A stretch of 64,000 nucleotides of DNA from assembly GCA_022818135.1 (NCBI GenBank), contig JAFMSR010000016.1, positions 2,308,237 to 2,372,236 of the forward strand, read 5' to 3'. Source of the stretch: Saxidomus purpurata. Lineage: Eukaryota > Mollusca > Bivalvia > Venerida > Veneridae. Shown one piece after another: positions 36,230 through 49,600 of this stretch (position 1 is its first letter; every line of letters begins with the position of its first letter). The position numbers and the translations under genes are program-made. The notes beneath the pieces were generated by a model. The model was not told the origin of the DNA. It saw only the letters and a list, made by a program, of their open reading frames with translations, and ran no database searches.

Positions 36230-36460
36230 TCAAAATCCCCTTGGTCCAAAAATGGCATAGTAGTCATAATCCCCTTGATGGATTTTACATTTTAATTTCA
36301 ATAGTTTTTTTTTTTTTTCAATCATTCGCTATAGTAGAGTTAAACTAGAGACTAATAAAACATTCAGTAAATTTTTTCATTCAATATATGCTTTTCCACT
36401 TGTAAAATTCATCAAGGGGATTATAACTACTATGCCATTTTTGGACCAAGGGGATTTTGA
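36230..36460. mobile_element. 231-bp MITE with about 60-bp inverted ends
   Basis: TCAAAATCCCCTTGGTCCAA at the left is exactly inverted as TTGGACCAAGGGGATTTTGA at the right, and the match continues through GGCATAGTAGT and CATAATCCCCTTGATG. Confidence 0.85.
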
Positions 36461-37284
36461 AGTACACTCATAAAATATTGCAGATTTTGACAATGTCTGA
36501 TTGGCCTTTCAAACACCTTTAAGAGAGACATCTATCAAGGTTTGGACGAGACTGTTAAAACTTCGTTTCCAGAATATGAACAAGCTTACATGTAGCAGGT
36601 TACATACCCTCACGGCGATGGATACCATTAGGAATGAGGTGTCGAGAGTGATTAATATAAGTTGTATAACTTGTTTCACAATCGACCTAAAATAAATTGG
36701 TATAAACTAAATGTAGCAGGTTTCCATAAACATTTCTGAAGTAGTCCACTATAAAACTTGACTGAAGTTGTGTGCCTCTTGACAGTCCTGAAAGTTTTAA
36801 TTGTGATTTCTAGATATATATGACTTCTACAGTGTAAACAAGCTCAAATGTCACGACATGACTTAATTTGATCGTGCCAATAATTTAGACAAGATCTTGT
36901 GATCATATGTAGTCCAACAAGGTTTGGTAGTAATTGCGCAAAAACTTTGTGACCTAAGTAAAGTGTGCTTCAATTTTTAGTATGTATATGCCCATATATT
37001 GTAGCCATCTTCCAAAACGTATCAAACATTTTTGTTAAATCAGGGACGGTAAGTTGTACGACCAAGCTCATAATCAAACTCATCTGACATCTTGTGACGC
37101 AAAACATGTTGTGCCCATTCTAATATTCTTTATCAAAAACAATAACATTATATAAATTAAATCTGGTTACACAAATAAATCAGTCTACAGCATTTATTCA
37201 AGCAGTAAATTTCAGTATAAAAATAACTTCATTTAATCAATTAATTTGCATATATAAAAGTATAGAAATACACGAACAGGAAAA
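36461..37284. other. Unassigned intergenic DNA
   Basis: AT-rich; one short frame at 36501-36695 with no recognisable motif. Nothing supported. Confidence 0.3.
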
Positions 37285-37942
37285 CCTCTAGAGCCCTATA
37301 CCGCTCACTATCAGAGTTCCTTTTGAGTTACTACACACCTTCAACCTCGCACAATTCCGCATGATACATACTGTACTACTAAAATAGCCAAATTCCCCAT
37401 ACGCATTATCCAGCCTGAATCAGCTTTTCACAAACAATCCTGGTAAAGGGACTCAGAAGTAACATTCTTGTTAATATAACTTCAATAGTTTTCGATGGGG
37501 AGGGTTTTTATATATATAAAATAAATGTTAAGTAAAGTCTGTCAGACAATCAGACTACCTTGTTTTTGACAAACAATTTTGTGTTGAATAATGTTGCTAG
37601 ATTATTTCAGAAGTAAAGGAAATTGGCGACACTCTCTGGTGGCCATACTTTTAACAGATATCCTCAATAATATATCTAAAGCATCACAAAATTGCAAAAT
37701 TTCTACATAAGAAGAGGCTGAACACTAAATATCGAACGTATGGGCAACTGTCCTAATCTGGTTGTTCAATGAGGATTGGAATTTTTTGAAAACTTATGAA
37801 GAACAATGCGAGGAGTATCTTTGTCAAGTTTCATCGACTTGCATTCTGAGGAATCAGAAATAAAAGCAGACAGACAGAGGAATTACATCAGACAATGAGC
37901 AGTCACAAAGGCTTAATTGGAACATACGTCCAGGTGAGCTAA
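37285..37942 (+). mobile_element. Degenerate family 1 element
   Basis: Weak head (AGAGCCCTATACCGCTCAC) and clear end CCAGGTGAGCTAA. Core too diverged to show units. Confidence 0.4.
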
Positions 37943-38147
37943 AGGGAAAGAACACATATTACATTAAAATTGAATGTATTGCTTAAAGTTATATAAAAAT
38001 AAGTATCTATTAAATATATATCATTAGGAATTAATTATTTATCAATGAATATGTGAAAAGATAACAAGTAACACAACAATATATTGAACAAAAATCTTTT
38101 GTCAATTATGTCAATATGAACAAGCAAAACTTAATTCAGTGAATTAA

Positions 38148-39133
38148 TATCCCCCGCCAAATGAAGCAAATAGCTGAAAAAGAACAACTGGAAAGTGTAT
38201 TGCTCTGTCTGTTTCGAAAAAAAAAAACATTTTTAAAAATTCACCACTCCACTGGGGCCTCATCACTGAGGTGATATTTTTTTCTTCAACTTACTGTCAT
38301 AAAGAACTTAATTGTTGTAAGTTCAATGAAATCAGTGCTACTACTTTCAGACAACAAGAATTCTTAAGTTTCTGTATAGAATAATTATGTAAGAAAAGCA
38401 CTACATCCCCTTAAGGGCCTCAATTCTGTAAAAATCCAGTTCCTAAATTATCCGTTATTAGAGCATATAAAGTTGATTATTTGTGCCAAACAAAATTAAA
38501 TTCTGACAAGCCTTTTAGCATCTAAAAAATTTCACCACCCCATTGGGGCCTCATCTCTGAGGGGTAATTCTTTTTTCTGTATCTTGCAGTGATACAGAAC
38601 TCAGTTGTTGTAAGTATAATTAAATCAGTTCTAGACTATTAGTTTCAGTTTCTAAATAGTATATGTAAGAAAAGTGCTACACCCCCTTGAGGGGCCTTAT
38701 TTCTAAAAAAATCAGGAAGTGTAGGGGGTGGAAAGAGCAAGCATTAAATTATTTGAGCCAATTACAATTTAATTTTGATATCTGGTTTCAAAGAAAAAGA
38801 AATTAAAAGTTTTTATATTGAATATAGAAGAATATAACAATTAAAGGGCAATAACTCTGGAGATACTTATCCAATCCAATCTTGACCAAAGTAGTGTGTT
38901 CTCTGTGGCATTATACTAATGTACACTTATCTTTTATGAAATTCTATCCATTGGTTCTTGAGTTATGACTCCAGACAGACCTAATAAAAATTGGTAGTTT
39001 TGTGGCTACTCTTTTGTTCTCTTAGCAATAGCCACTCAACCCCCACCCCCCCCCCCCCCCCATCCCTGCCCCCATTTTTTGGCTTCAACAGACGGACGTC
39101 ATAACAATATCTCTCCGCCTTTTGCGGGGGATA
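38148..39133. mobile_element. Repeat with TATCCCCCGC / GCGGGGGATA ends
   Basis: Inverse ends about 1 kb apart. The interior holds two to three diverged units with TTCACCACTCCACTGGGGCC and CTCATCACTGAGG, and a poly-C run at 39046-39061. Confidence 0.6.
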
Positions 39134-39966
39134 ATAAGAAACCCTTGCACATGTATAAGGCAAAAACACTCAGTCACAGTTAAATACAGTAATTGTCTTT
39201 CAATCAAATGTACATAACTACAAAGTCTTTTCAAGCCCATTATTTAACTACAATATGTTAGCCATACAAACTAAAGTCTAGCAAAAACCAAGATAAGAAA
39301 TTTACAATGTGCCCAAGTTTGACGCTACTTCAAAATTATAGATGTTCAAGTGAAAACAAATGAATTCTGGACAACTGTTCTTACAACATCATGAGCGATT
39401 TTTACTTAAAAACAAACACAAGAATGGGTTGATGCTATAAATGGCTTAAATACATTAAACATTGTGTTAAATAAAAGACTTTGTAGCATCAAGTACTGAG
39501 TTTAAATTGATTTATGTTACATAGCTAGCAAAAAGGAGGGTCATAGTGATCTTGAATTGTTCAGTTTAACTTTATCTATGTGAAAATGTGTTGGATGTAT
39601 TTTGAAAATTCAACCTTTTTTGTGTAAAAGATCACAGTAAGGTCTATCCTGTGAAATTGTTATAATACTGACCCATAATTTCTTGAAAGAAAATTCTTAT
39701 AGATTTTCTCTCTCTCTTACTTCAGTATTTAGCTCAGGGTGATTTAAAGTTACAGACTGATCTTTTAAAATTAGATCACTGCATATTCTTTAATAATTAA
39801 GCATAAAAACATTCCAATAGTTCAATAGAAAGGCATTTATCTATTTACAAAGAATGAAATCAATAGAATAATTCTTTATCTATCTAAAATATATTCATCC
39901 CTGGGATTGTCAGGAAGAAATGACCAGGAAAATCTGTATTTATGTTACATCTTGATTTTAATTTTA
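39134..39966. other. AT-rich stretch, nothing recognised
   Basis: No open frame of note, no repeat structure visible by eye. Confidence 0.4.
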
Positions 39967-41910
39967 ACAAGAGGGCCATGATGGCCCTGTATCGCTCACC
40001 TGTCTACCATTGGCAAAAATAAAAGGTTATTAATAGCAGAAAGGATCAATTTTTACCTTTGGCTCATGATATCCTCTAAATAAGCTTATGTAAAATCAAA
40101 AGATCCACCCCCCCCACCCGGTCATGATTTGAACAATCTTGGTAGAGAGTCAATTATTGCCACATGCTGAATATCTAAGTTCTAGGCCTCATTATTTTGC
40201 TGTCTGATCATGATCTGCACTGTTGGCTATTCATTGTTTTGCTGTCTGATCATAGTCTGCACTGTAAGCTATTCATTGTATGCTGGCTGGTCATGATCTG
40301 CACTGTCAGCTATTTATTTTTTTCTGTTTGATCATGATCTGCACTGTTTGCTATTGTTTTGCTGTCTGATCATGATCTGCACTTTCATTATTTAGCTGTC
40401 TGATCATGGTCTGCACTGTTTGCTATGCATTATTTGGTTGTCTGATCATGATCTGCACTTTCATTATTTTGTTGTCTGATCATGATCTGCATTGTAAGCT
40501 ATTCATTATTTTGCTGTCTGATCATGATCTGCACTGTAAGCTATTCATTAGTTTGCTGTCTGATCATGATCTACACTGTAAGCTATTCATTATTTTGCTG
40601 TCTGATCATGATCTGCACTGTAAGCTATTCATTATTTTGCTGTCTGATCATGGTCTGCACTGTGAGTTATTCAATTTTTTCCTGTCTGATCATGATCTGC
40701 ACTGTGAGCTGTTCATTTTTTTAACAATTTATGGTACTTTCCAAAGTGATAGATGGAAGAGTAAGTCTTGTGATGTGAATGCAAAAATTACAACTACATT
40801 CTTTAACATGGAAGTTCAACTAGGGTCAAGAACATGTATTGCATCATCGCTATTTAAAACTTTATAAGTGCCAATTTTAGGCCAGAGTTTTTATATTGCT
40901 TGGTTTATGGGAAGTTTTCTTAAATATTGAGTATGAAGGACTTTTCCTACTGTATTGAACAGAGCACATATTGAACATCAGTCTACTGCACCTGTCAATA
41001 ATCGTCATTTTCGAACAAAATAAACACTTTAAAATAATTACTTTCAATTATATATCCCTACTATTCTGACATTTCATTAAATAGTCTGTGAAGTCGGAAC
41101 AGCGGAAATAATACAAATAAAATATCAGTTCATAATGTCATTGTTATTCTACCTTTTCAAAAAATAGGTCAGGCAGTCGCATAAACCAAGAGATATAAAA
41201 ACTCTGGCCTTACCATAGAGAGATCCAAGATGTGTACTGATTACAAATCAATGTTATGGTGTTAAAATACTGCAATAAAATTAGCAAATGAGGTGTTCAA
41301 TAAACAACACACTATTAAAACTAGAAATCATCAAAACAACCTTTCTGACAAATTTCAAGGATATCTGGGCTGAAAATGTAACATCTAGAGTGTTAACAAG
41401 GTTTTTCCATATCTGGGCTGTGACCTAGTTTTTGACCCCAGATGACCCATATTCGAACTTGGGCTAGAAATCATCTTAACAACCTTTCTGACAAATTTCC
41501 AGGATATTTGGGCTGAAAATGTTACCTCTAGAGTGTTAACAAGGTTTTTCCATATTTGGGCTGTGTGACCTAGTTTTTGACCCCAGGTGACCCATATTAA
41601 AACTTGAGCTAGAAATCAACCAAACAACCTTTCTGACAAATTGCCAGGATATTTGGACTGAAACAGTAGCCTCTAGAGCCTTAACAAGATTTTTCTATTT
41701 TTGGGCTCTGTGACCTAGTTTTTGACCCCAGATGACCCATATTCGAACTCGTCCGAGTAATTCCTGGGACAAACATCCTGACCAAGTTTCGTGACAATTG
41801 AGGAAAAAATGTGACCACTAGAGCGTTAACGAACTAAATGTGGACGGACGACGGACGACGGACATTCATCGATCCTAATAGCTCACCCTGAGCCAGCTCA
41901 GGTGAGCTAA
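39967..41910 (+). mobile_element. Family 1 element copy with 42-bp minisatellite (near-identical to 44503-46311)
   Basis: Starts ACAAGAGGGCCATGATGGCC and ends with hairpin TAGCTCACCCTGAGC...GCTCAGGTGAGCTAA. It contains a 42-bp array and a core of about 145-bp units with GACCTAGTTTTTGACCCCAG. Whole stretches are identical by eye to the element at 44503-46311. Confidence 0.8.
40196..40720 (+). repeat. 42-bp minisatellite (TGTCTGATCATGATCTGCAC)
   Basis: About a dozen units, some shortened, most exact from 40500 on. The frame with repeating SDHDLHCKLF is produced by the array and is not a protein gene. Confidence 0.9.
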
Positions 41911-43302
41911 TAAAAAGCTTTACATTAAAATAATTAGTTTGCTAAAATGTAATTCCTTACAGATATCAATACATTAGACCATAATCAAACACACACACTA
42001 AACCTCCAACTTCTACAAATAGATATCTGGATATCTGCTTATTAGAGCAAAAATGATAGTTAATAAAAATCCCCCTCTGTATAGGGCCAAAAGCAATTAT
42101 TGTATGGGTAATTACATTTGTGAAAAATTAAATGAAGTTTTAGTGACTTGATTGAAAGAAAGATTTATAAATGTCTCCATTGGTTATATAGAGAAGGCAT
42201 CCCAGAGTGTATAAATAAAATAGTCTCAACCTATACGGTGGCCTAATTTCAGAGATTATGAACTTCCTGTTTAAGGATGAATTTCTTTTTAAGAACTTTT
42301 TATTTAGGTCCATAAGATTATTTTAACAGAATAAATAACATTATAGTCACTATCTATTTTAGTTTCTATAAAAATTATATAGGGAAAATGGCCGACCCCA
42401 TTGTGGGAATCATTTTCTAAGGGATCATCTTCGAATAATGTTGGTATATACTTATAAGCCAATTAACTGTATGTAATGAAACAAAATTCTGACGATATCT
42501 TTCAAATAAAAGAACAGTAACAAGAAAGAGCCACATACCCTTCGGGCCTCAAGTCTGATTCATTTTTGGTGTAGCACTATAAGATTAAACCAAGTCCATT
42601 AAAATTCTGACAACTGATTTCAAAGGAAACAAATTTCCTTCTAGTCATGTAAAATGTAGTTAATGTTTAAAAGTCCCAGGAGCACAATTACAAGCACATG
42701 TAGTTCTTAATTTACCAAGAAAGATGTCTTACCAGGGGAAATGACCTTTATTTGTACCAAAAGCATCCCTATCTTTGCTTGTTAAATCAGTAAGTATATG
42801 ACATATAGCACAGTATTTTTTTCAATGATATTGCAAAACAAAAGGCCTTCTGGCAATTCTTTTTGCAGAGAAATGATTTGAATCAAAAAAAGGAATACGC
42901 CAACATTGTTTTATAGTGAATAGAACATGTTTCTATCATTTTTCCTATCTGTAGATTCCTTTAACTACAGGTACATCAGTTATTTCAAACTGAAAGTGAT
43001 CCTGGGACTTAAATACACAAATGTTTTATTTTTCTTATTTGATTATAAAACAATATGTATACCTTCACTCAGTGTGGAACTTAACTGTCAGAGAAGAAGA
43101 GCAAGATAATGAATGAGAGTTTCTTTTGTTAACCTTCGCTTCTTTTGAAGAGTATAAAATAAGTATTAGATACTCTACAAAAAATATCATCTGATAAATC
43201 GTATTTCGTCCAACTTTTACAGCATTCTTTGGATACCATAATGCAAAAACACTGAAACAATAGCAAAATAGAAACATATGTAAATAATCTATAAAAAATA
43301 AA
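41911..43302. other. 3' flank of the minus-strand gene
   Basis: AT-rich, no gene seen. Short frames lack recognisable features. Confidence 0.4.
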
Positions 43303-43308
43303 TTTATT
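43303..43308 (-). promoter_or_regulatory. Candidate polyadenylation signal of the minus-strand gene
   Basis: AATAAA on the minus strand about 130 bp after the stop codon. A second AATAAA at 43436-43441 overlaps the stop codon itself and is less likely to serve alone. Confidence 0.35.
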
Positions 43309-43436
43309 TGATTGGTCAATAAATGGAAGCACTAAAATGTATTATAAAAATAGAATTATATGATTAATTTTATAAGGAAGCACTGAAACTTATTATAATC
43401 ACTATTCAAAGTTGCGGGCGTCCAAGCTTATACAGT

Positions 43437-43616
43437 TTATTTCTTTGGTGCGCTTGTTTCGTCATCACTGTCTGGTAAAGGATCTGCTTTCTTTGTGAAA
43501 TCAACTTCAACATATTCTGTCATGTCATCTAGCCCATGGATAACAAGTTTCTTTTGGCCTTTTGGTTGATCATTAAAGGTGAGGTCTGCATAAATGAGCC
43601 CATCTTTGTTCACATT
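43437..43616 (-). CDS. Terminal exon with ITIM and ITSM matches
   Basis: Minus strand, 180 bp including TAA at 43437-43439, after CACTTACTTTTCAG, phase 0 start. It encodes LIYADL, which matches the ITIM consensus (I/V/L/S)-x-Y-x-x-(I/V/L), and 25 residues on TEYVEV, which matches the ITSM consensus T-x-Y-x-x-(V/I). The end is acidic then basic (DPLPDSDDETSAPKK). In vertebrates ITIM plus ITSM tails recruit SHP-1/SHP-2 or SAP-type SH2 proteins; whether that holds here is inference. The exon sits between two near-identical 1.8-1.9 kb repeats. Confidence 0.75.
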   Translation of the reverse strand, partial: NVNKDGLIYADLTFNDQPKGQKKLVIHGLDDMTEYVEVDFTKKADPLPDSDDETSAPKK

Positions 43617-46600
43617 CTGAAAAGTAAGTGAAGAATTTCCTTTTTATATGTCTTTAAAAACAACAACAGCCATGTTGACATGACCAATGTCCACAGTGAG
43701 GCACCCTTTTTGTGTGAAAGGTGGTCATATGAAACTACCTAAATTCAATGAAAAATCACTGAAGAACAATATACTGGTAATATGCCCATCTCCTTTTGCT
43801 AGTGAAGCTCCCCATTAGCATTTGTTGAATTTCAGCCAGAGGTTGCTGAGGAATAAATAATACTGACAAGAAGGAATATAAAGTATCAAAGGGGAATAAC
43901 AATGGGGCATATATCACTCACCTGAGTACATTTGTATTAGCAGTGATTTGACCTTGCAACCTAGTTTTTGACCCCGTATGATCCCGTTTCAAACTTGACC
44001 TAGAGTTCATCAAGAGAAACATCCTGACCAATTTACATGATGATTGGTTACAAAATGTGGCTTCTAGAATGACCTTGAGTTAATCAAGACAAACATTCTC
44101 ACAAATTTACATGATGACCGAGTACAAAATGTGGCTTCTAGAACGTTCACAAGGTTTTCCTATGATCTATATGGTGACCCAGTTTCGAACCTGGCCTAGA
44201 AATAGCCAAGACAAACATTCTGACCAACTTTCAGGATGATCGGGGGTCAAATGTGGACTCAGAGTGTTCACATGGTTTTCCTATTATTTGACCTGGTGAA
44301 ATAGTTTTTGACCTGTCACCCAGTTTCAAACTTGGCTGTGATACATACCACTGTGATAAACCAATTTTCATGATGATTGAACTTAAAATGTGGCCTTGAG
44401 AATGTTCACAAGGTAAATGTAAACAGACAGATGACAGGCAAATGCTGGACATTGGGTGATCACAAAAGCTCAACTTTGAGCACTTCATGGTAAGGAAAGC
44501 AAACAAGAGGGCCATGATGGCCCTGTATCGCTCACCTGTCTACCATTGGCAAAAATAAAAGGTTATTAATAGCAGAAAGGATCAATTTTTACCTTTGGCT
44601 CATGATATCCTCTTAATAAGCCTATGTAAAATCAAAAGACCCCCCCCCAACGCAGGGTTAATTTTGACCCTGAGGTCATGATTTGAACAATCTTGGTAGA
44701 GAGTCAATTATTGCCACATGCTGAATATCTAAGCTCTAGGCCTCATTATTTTGCTGTCTGATCATGATCTGCACTGTTGGCTATTCATTTTTTTGCTGTC
44801 TGATCATGATCTGCACTGTAAGCTATTCATTGTATGTTGGGTGGTCATGATCTGCACTGTCAGCTTTTTATTTTTTGCTGTCTGATCATGATCTGCACTG
44901 TTTGCTATGCATTATTTAGCTGTCTGGTCATGATCTGCCCTTTCATTGTTTAGCTGTCTGATCATGATCTGCACTTTCATTATTTTGCTGTCTGATCATG
45001 ATCTGCATTGTAAGCTATTCATTATTTTGCTGTCTGACCATGATCTGCACTGTAAGCAATTCATTATTTTGTTGTCTGATCATGATCTGCACTGTAAGCT
45101 ATTCATTATTTGCAAATATTGATTTAATTTTATATATGAACTTTCTTGTGATGTGAATGTAAAAATTACTACCAAAATCTTTAACATGGAAGTTCAACTA
45201 GGGGTCAAGAACATGTATTGCATCATCGCTATTTAAAACTTTATACAAGTGCCAATTTTAGGCCAGAGTTTTTATATTGCTTGGTTTATGGGAAGTTTTC
45301 TTAAATATTGAGTATGAAGGACTTTTCGTACTGTATTGAACAGAGCACATATTGAACATCAGTCTACTGCACCTGTCAATAATTGTCATTTTCGAACAAA
45401 ATAAACACTTTAAAATAATTACTTTCAATTATATATCCCTACTGTTCTGACACTTCATTAACTAGTATATGCAGTCGGAACAGCGGAAATAATAAAAATA
45501 AAATGTCAGTTCATAATGTCATTGTTATTCTACCTTTTCAAAAAATAGTACAAGCAGTCGCATAAACCAAGAGATATAAAAACTCTGGCCTTACCATAGA
45601 GATCCAAGATGTGTACTGATTACAAGACAAATGTCATTTATCAATCTTTTGGTGTTAAAATACTGCAATAAAATTAGCAAATGAGGTGTTCAATAAACAA
45701 CACATTATTAAAACCAGAAACCATCAAAACAACCTTTCTGACAAATTCCAATGGCTGAAAATGTAACATTTAGAGTGTAAACAAGGTTTTTCCATATTTG
45801 GGCTCTGTGACCTAGTTTTTGACCCCAGATGACCCATATTCGAACTTGAGCTAGAAATCATCTTAACAACCTTTCTGACAAATTTCCAGGATATTTGGGC
45901 TGAAAATGTTACCTCTAGAGTGTTAACAAGGTTTTTCCATATTTGGGCTGTGTGACCTAGTTTTTGACCCCAGGTGACCCATATTAAAACTTAAGCTAGA
46001 AATCAACCAAACAACCTTTCTGACAAATTGCCAGGATATTTGGACTGAAACAGTAGCCTCTAGAGCCTTAACAAGATTTTTCTATTTTTGGGTCATGTGA
46101 CCTAGTTTTTTATCCGAGATGACCCATATTCGAACTCGTCCGAGTAATTACTGGGGCAAACATCCTGACCAAGTTTCGTGACAATTGAGGAAAAGATGTG
46201 ACCACTAGAGTGTTAACGAACTAAATGTGGACGGACGACGGACGACAGACGACGGATGACGGACATTCATCGATCCTAATAGCTCACCCTGAGCCAGCTC
46301 AGGTGAGCTAAAAACATTGATCTGAAACATGCTGATAATATGTAAAACAAGAGGGCCAAGATGGCCCTATATCACTCACCTGCGATTTATGACAATATGT
46401 GACCTAAACTATAATTTATATCATAAACACATTCTGTTTGACCTTGAGAAGGCAAATCGTTTGACCAATTTACATGATGATTAGGTTGTAAATGATTGGG
46501 TTGTAAATGTCGACTGTATGGTATACACAAGGTTTAAAACACGGTGACCTAGTTTTTTACCTCAGTTTACTCATATTCATACTCCACCTGAATTTGATCA

Positions 46601-49600
46601 AGACAATCATACTGACAAAGTTTCATGAAGATAGAATGAAAAATGCAGCCTCTATTGCAAAAACATGGTTTTTCTATGATTTGACCCCGTGATCAAAGTT
46701 TTGAACCTAGATCACCAATGTTCGAACTCGACCTAGATTTCATCAAGGCAATCATACTGACAAAGTGTCATGAAGGTCCAATGAAAAATGCAACCTCTGT
46801 AGCATACACAAGATTTTTCTATGATTTGACCCTGTGACATAGTTTTTGACCCGGGATGACCCATGTTCAACTTCAACCTATATTTCATCAAGGCAATCAT
46901 ACTGACAAAGTTTCATGAAGATCCAATGCAAAATGCAACCTCTATTGCATACACAAGGTTTTTCTATGATTTGACCAGGTGACCTAGTTTTTGACACTAG
47001 ATGACCCATGTTCGATCTTGACCTAGATTTTATCAAATCAATTATACTTACCAAGTTTCATGAAGATCGAATGAAAAATGCAATCTCTATTGCATACATA
47101 AGGGTTTTCTATGATTTGACCTCGTGACCTAATTTTTGGACCTGGATGACCTATGTTCAAACTCGACCTAGATTTTATCAAAACAATCATACTGACCAAG
47201 TTTCATATAGGTCCAATGAAAAATGCAACCTCTATAGCATACACAAGGTTTTTCTATGGTCTGACCCTATGACCTAGTTTTTGACCCTAGATGACCCATG
47301 TTCAAACTCAACCTAGATTTCATCAAGGATATCATACTGGCCAAGTTTCATGAAGAATGCAACCTCTATCGAATACACAAGGTTAAGTGTGGACAGACGA
47401 CGGACATTAGGCGATCGCAACATCTCGCAATATGCACAAATAGGTTTGTAGCAATCACTCCTGTGAAGTTTCATTGGTATCTGGCTAGTGGTTACTGAGA
47501 AATAGCGTGGACAAAATGACTCAAGTATACCCTCTTAAACTTCACTTACGGGTGTATAACAAGAAGGCCATGATGGCCCTGGATCACTCACTTAAGAACA
47601 TTGCGCAAATTATTCGCTAAATAGTGATTTAGTTTTTTACCTCAGATGAGTCATTTTTGAACCATGACATTTCTATTCCTCATCAAGACAATCATTGTGA
47701 CCAAGTTGCATGTAGATCACATACGAAATGCACCCGGTATTGCATGAACAAGGTTTTTCTAAAATTGTGACCTTGTGGCATTGTTTTTGACCCCGAATGA
47801 CACATATTGAAATTCAGGTTTCATGAAGATTAAATGGAAAATGCAGTCAGTTTGTGCAAGTTTTTCCTGTAACTTCAAAAGAACAACAGTTATTTTTTTC
47901 AGTCTTTGTCAAGATCATATGCTAAACTGGGCCTAGATTTTACTGCCACACATATTGGTTGTAAATGATAAGGATTAGTAATGAAATGGAGATGCTAGAG
48001 TGTAAACATAATTAATTATTGCAACTTTTGTTAAATCAGAGCCTATAACTCTCTAAATATTACATTTTTATCATTAAGCCAATAATCGACCTCATCAATA
48101 TCTATCGGATAAAGCCGGCAAATGAACGAAGATCTTCTGGTCATACAAATACTGTTTAAATATGATTAGGAAAAGTGAAAAAATGAATACCCAAGAGTGA
48201 AAACATTAAATACTGCAATTTTTGTCAAATATATGGACATAATTCATGTAGAAGTTTTCATCCAATCAAACCCATACTGGTATCGAAGTAGTATCCATAT
48301 GCTAGCAGTATCCGATATAGCGCTACTTTTCATTCAGTGTAACTCTCTACAAAGAAGTCTCGATTGTTTTCATAACATTGCCTTATATGCCAGAGCTGAG
48401 TATAGTTTTTCCAGCAAAGGTAAAATGATACTTATAAATTCAAGGTTTAAAAGTGCAACACCTGTTTTGTTTACAGGTCGCACGTGAGGGATTTCACGCG
48501 CACCGTTTGCGCATGGGCAAAGGATAACTCAAACATGTCCAATTTAAGGACAAGTATTTTCCCTTGGCGGTCAAAAACAGACGACTACCCAAAAACACCA
48601 AAGAAAACTCAAAATACATGATTTTTACATCCAATCGATATTAAATAGTTATTTTATTATTAAAATCAATATGAACAAGAGCTGTCACATGACAGCACGC
48701 TCGACTATTCGAAAGCTTGTTGGTAAAATGGGGTTTTTGTCTAAGAACAGGAGTATTGTGTAATTGTCTATAAGAATTAAGGTCAAAGATATGAAACTTG
48801 TTCAAAACCTTTGTAAATGTACAATGCATTCAAAGCCTTACTCTGGATTCTGCAAGCCAACTGGAGGGAGGATTACGGGGATAATTTCAAAGAAATACAT
48901 GACCTTGTATATTTGATCATGAATAATTTTGTAACTTTTCAAAATTGGTATGTATAGAAAAAAAGCATGACCGCTGCATGCTGCATAATTATTCTATGAC
49001 ATTTCCAAAGAAAGCCATTTTGAGTATTTCCATATTAGTCTGACAAAACTGTGACAAAATTCTAAGTTAAAAAGGGCATAAATATGTCAAAAATCAAAAA
49101 CATTGGTGAAGATGTTGACAGTAAACATACATTTTAAGTTTCAAGCCAATACATTCAATAGTATTCTATCTTTAACAAAAAATTCAAAGTAAAAAAGGGA
49201 CACAAATCTATCAAAAATCAAAACAGAGTTATGGAGATTGTTTCCTCAGGTGTAGATGTTGATGGTTGACACATACTTTGAGTTTCAAGTCAATACCTTT
49301 GATAGTATTCAAGATATTTGACTTTATAAAATCTTTTACCAAAAATTCTAAGTTAAAAAGGGATATAAATCTGTCAAAAATCAAAACAGAGTTATGGGGA
49401 TTGTTTCCTCAGGTGTAGATGTTGATGGTAAACATATATTTTGAGTTTCAAGTCAATACCTTATATAGTATTCAAGATATTTGAATTTACACAAAACTTT
49501 TACCAAAAATTCTAAGTTAAAAAGGGGCATAAATCTGTCAAAAATCAAAACAGAGTTATGGGAATTGTTTCCTCAGGTGTAGATGTTGATGGTAGACACA

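Noticed and set aside
40196..40720. Regular repeats as a CRISPR array
   Set aside because: Units are contiguous without unique spacers and the DNA is eukaryotic.
40406..40867. 153-residue frame with repeating SDHDLHCKLF
   Set aside because: It is the translation of a 42-bp minisatellite whose length is a multiple of three; the second array gives no such protein and there are no splice or start features.
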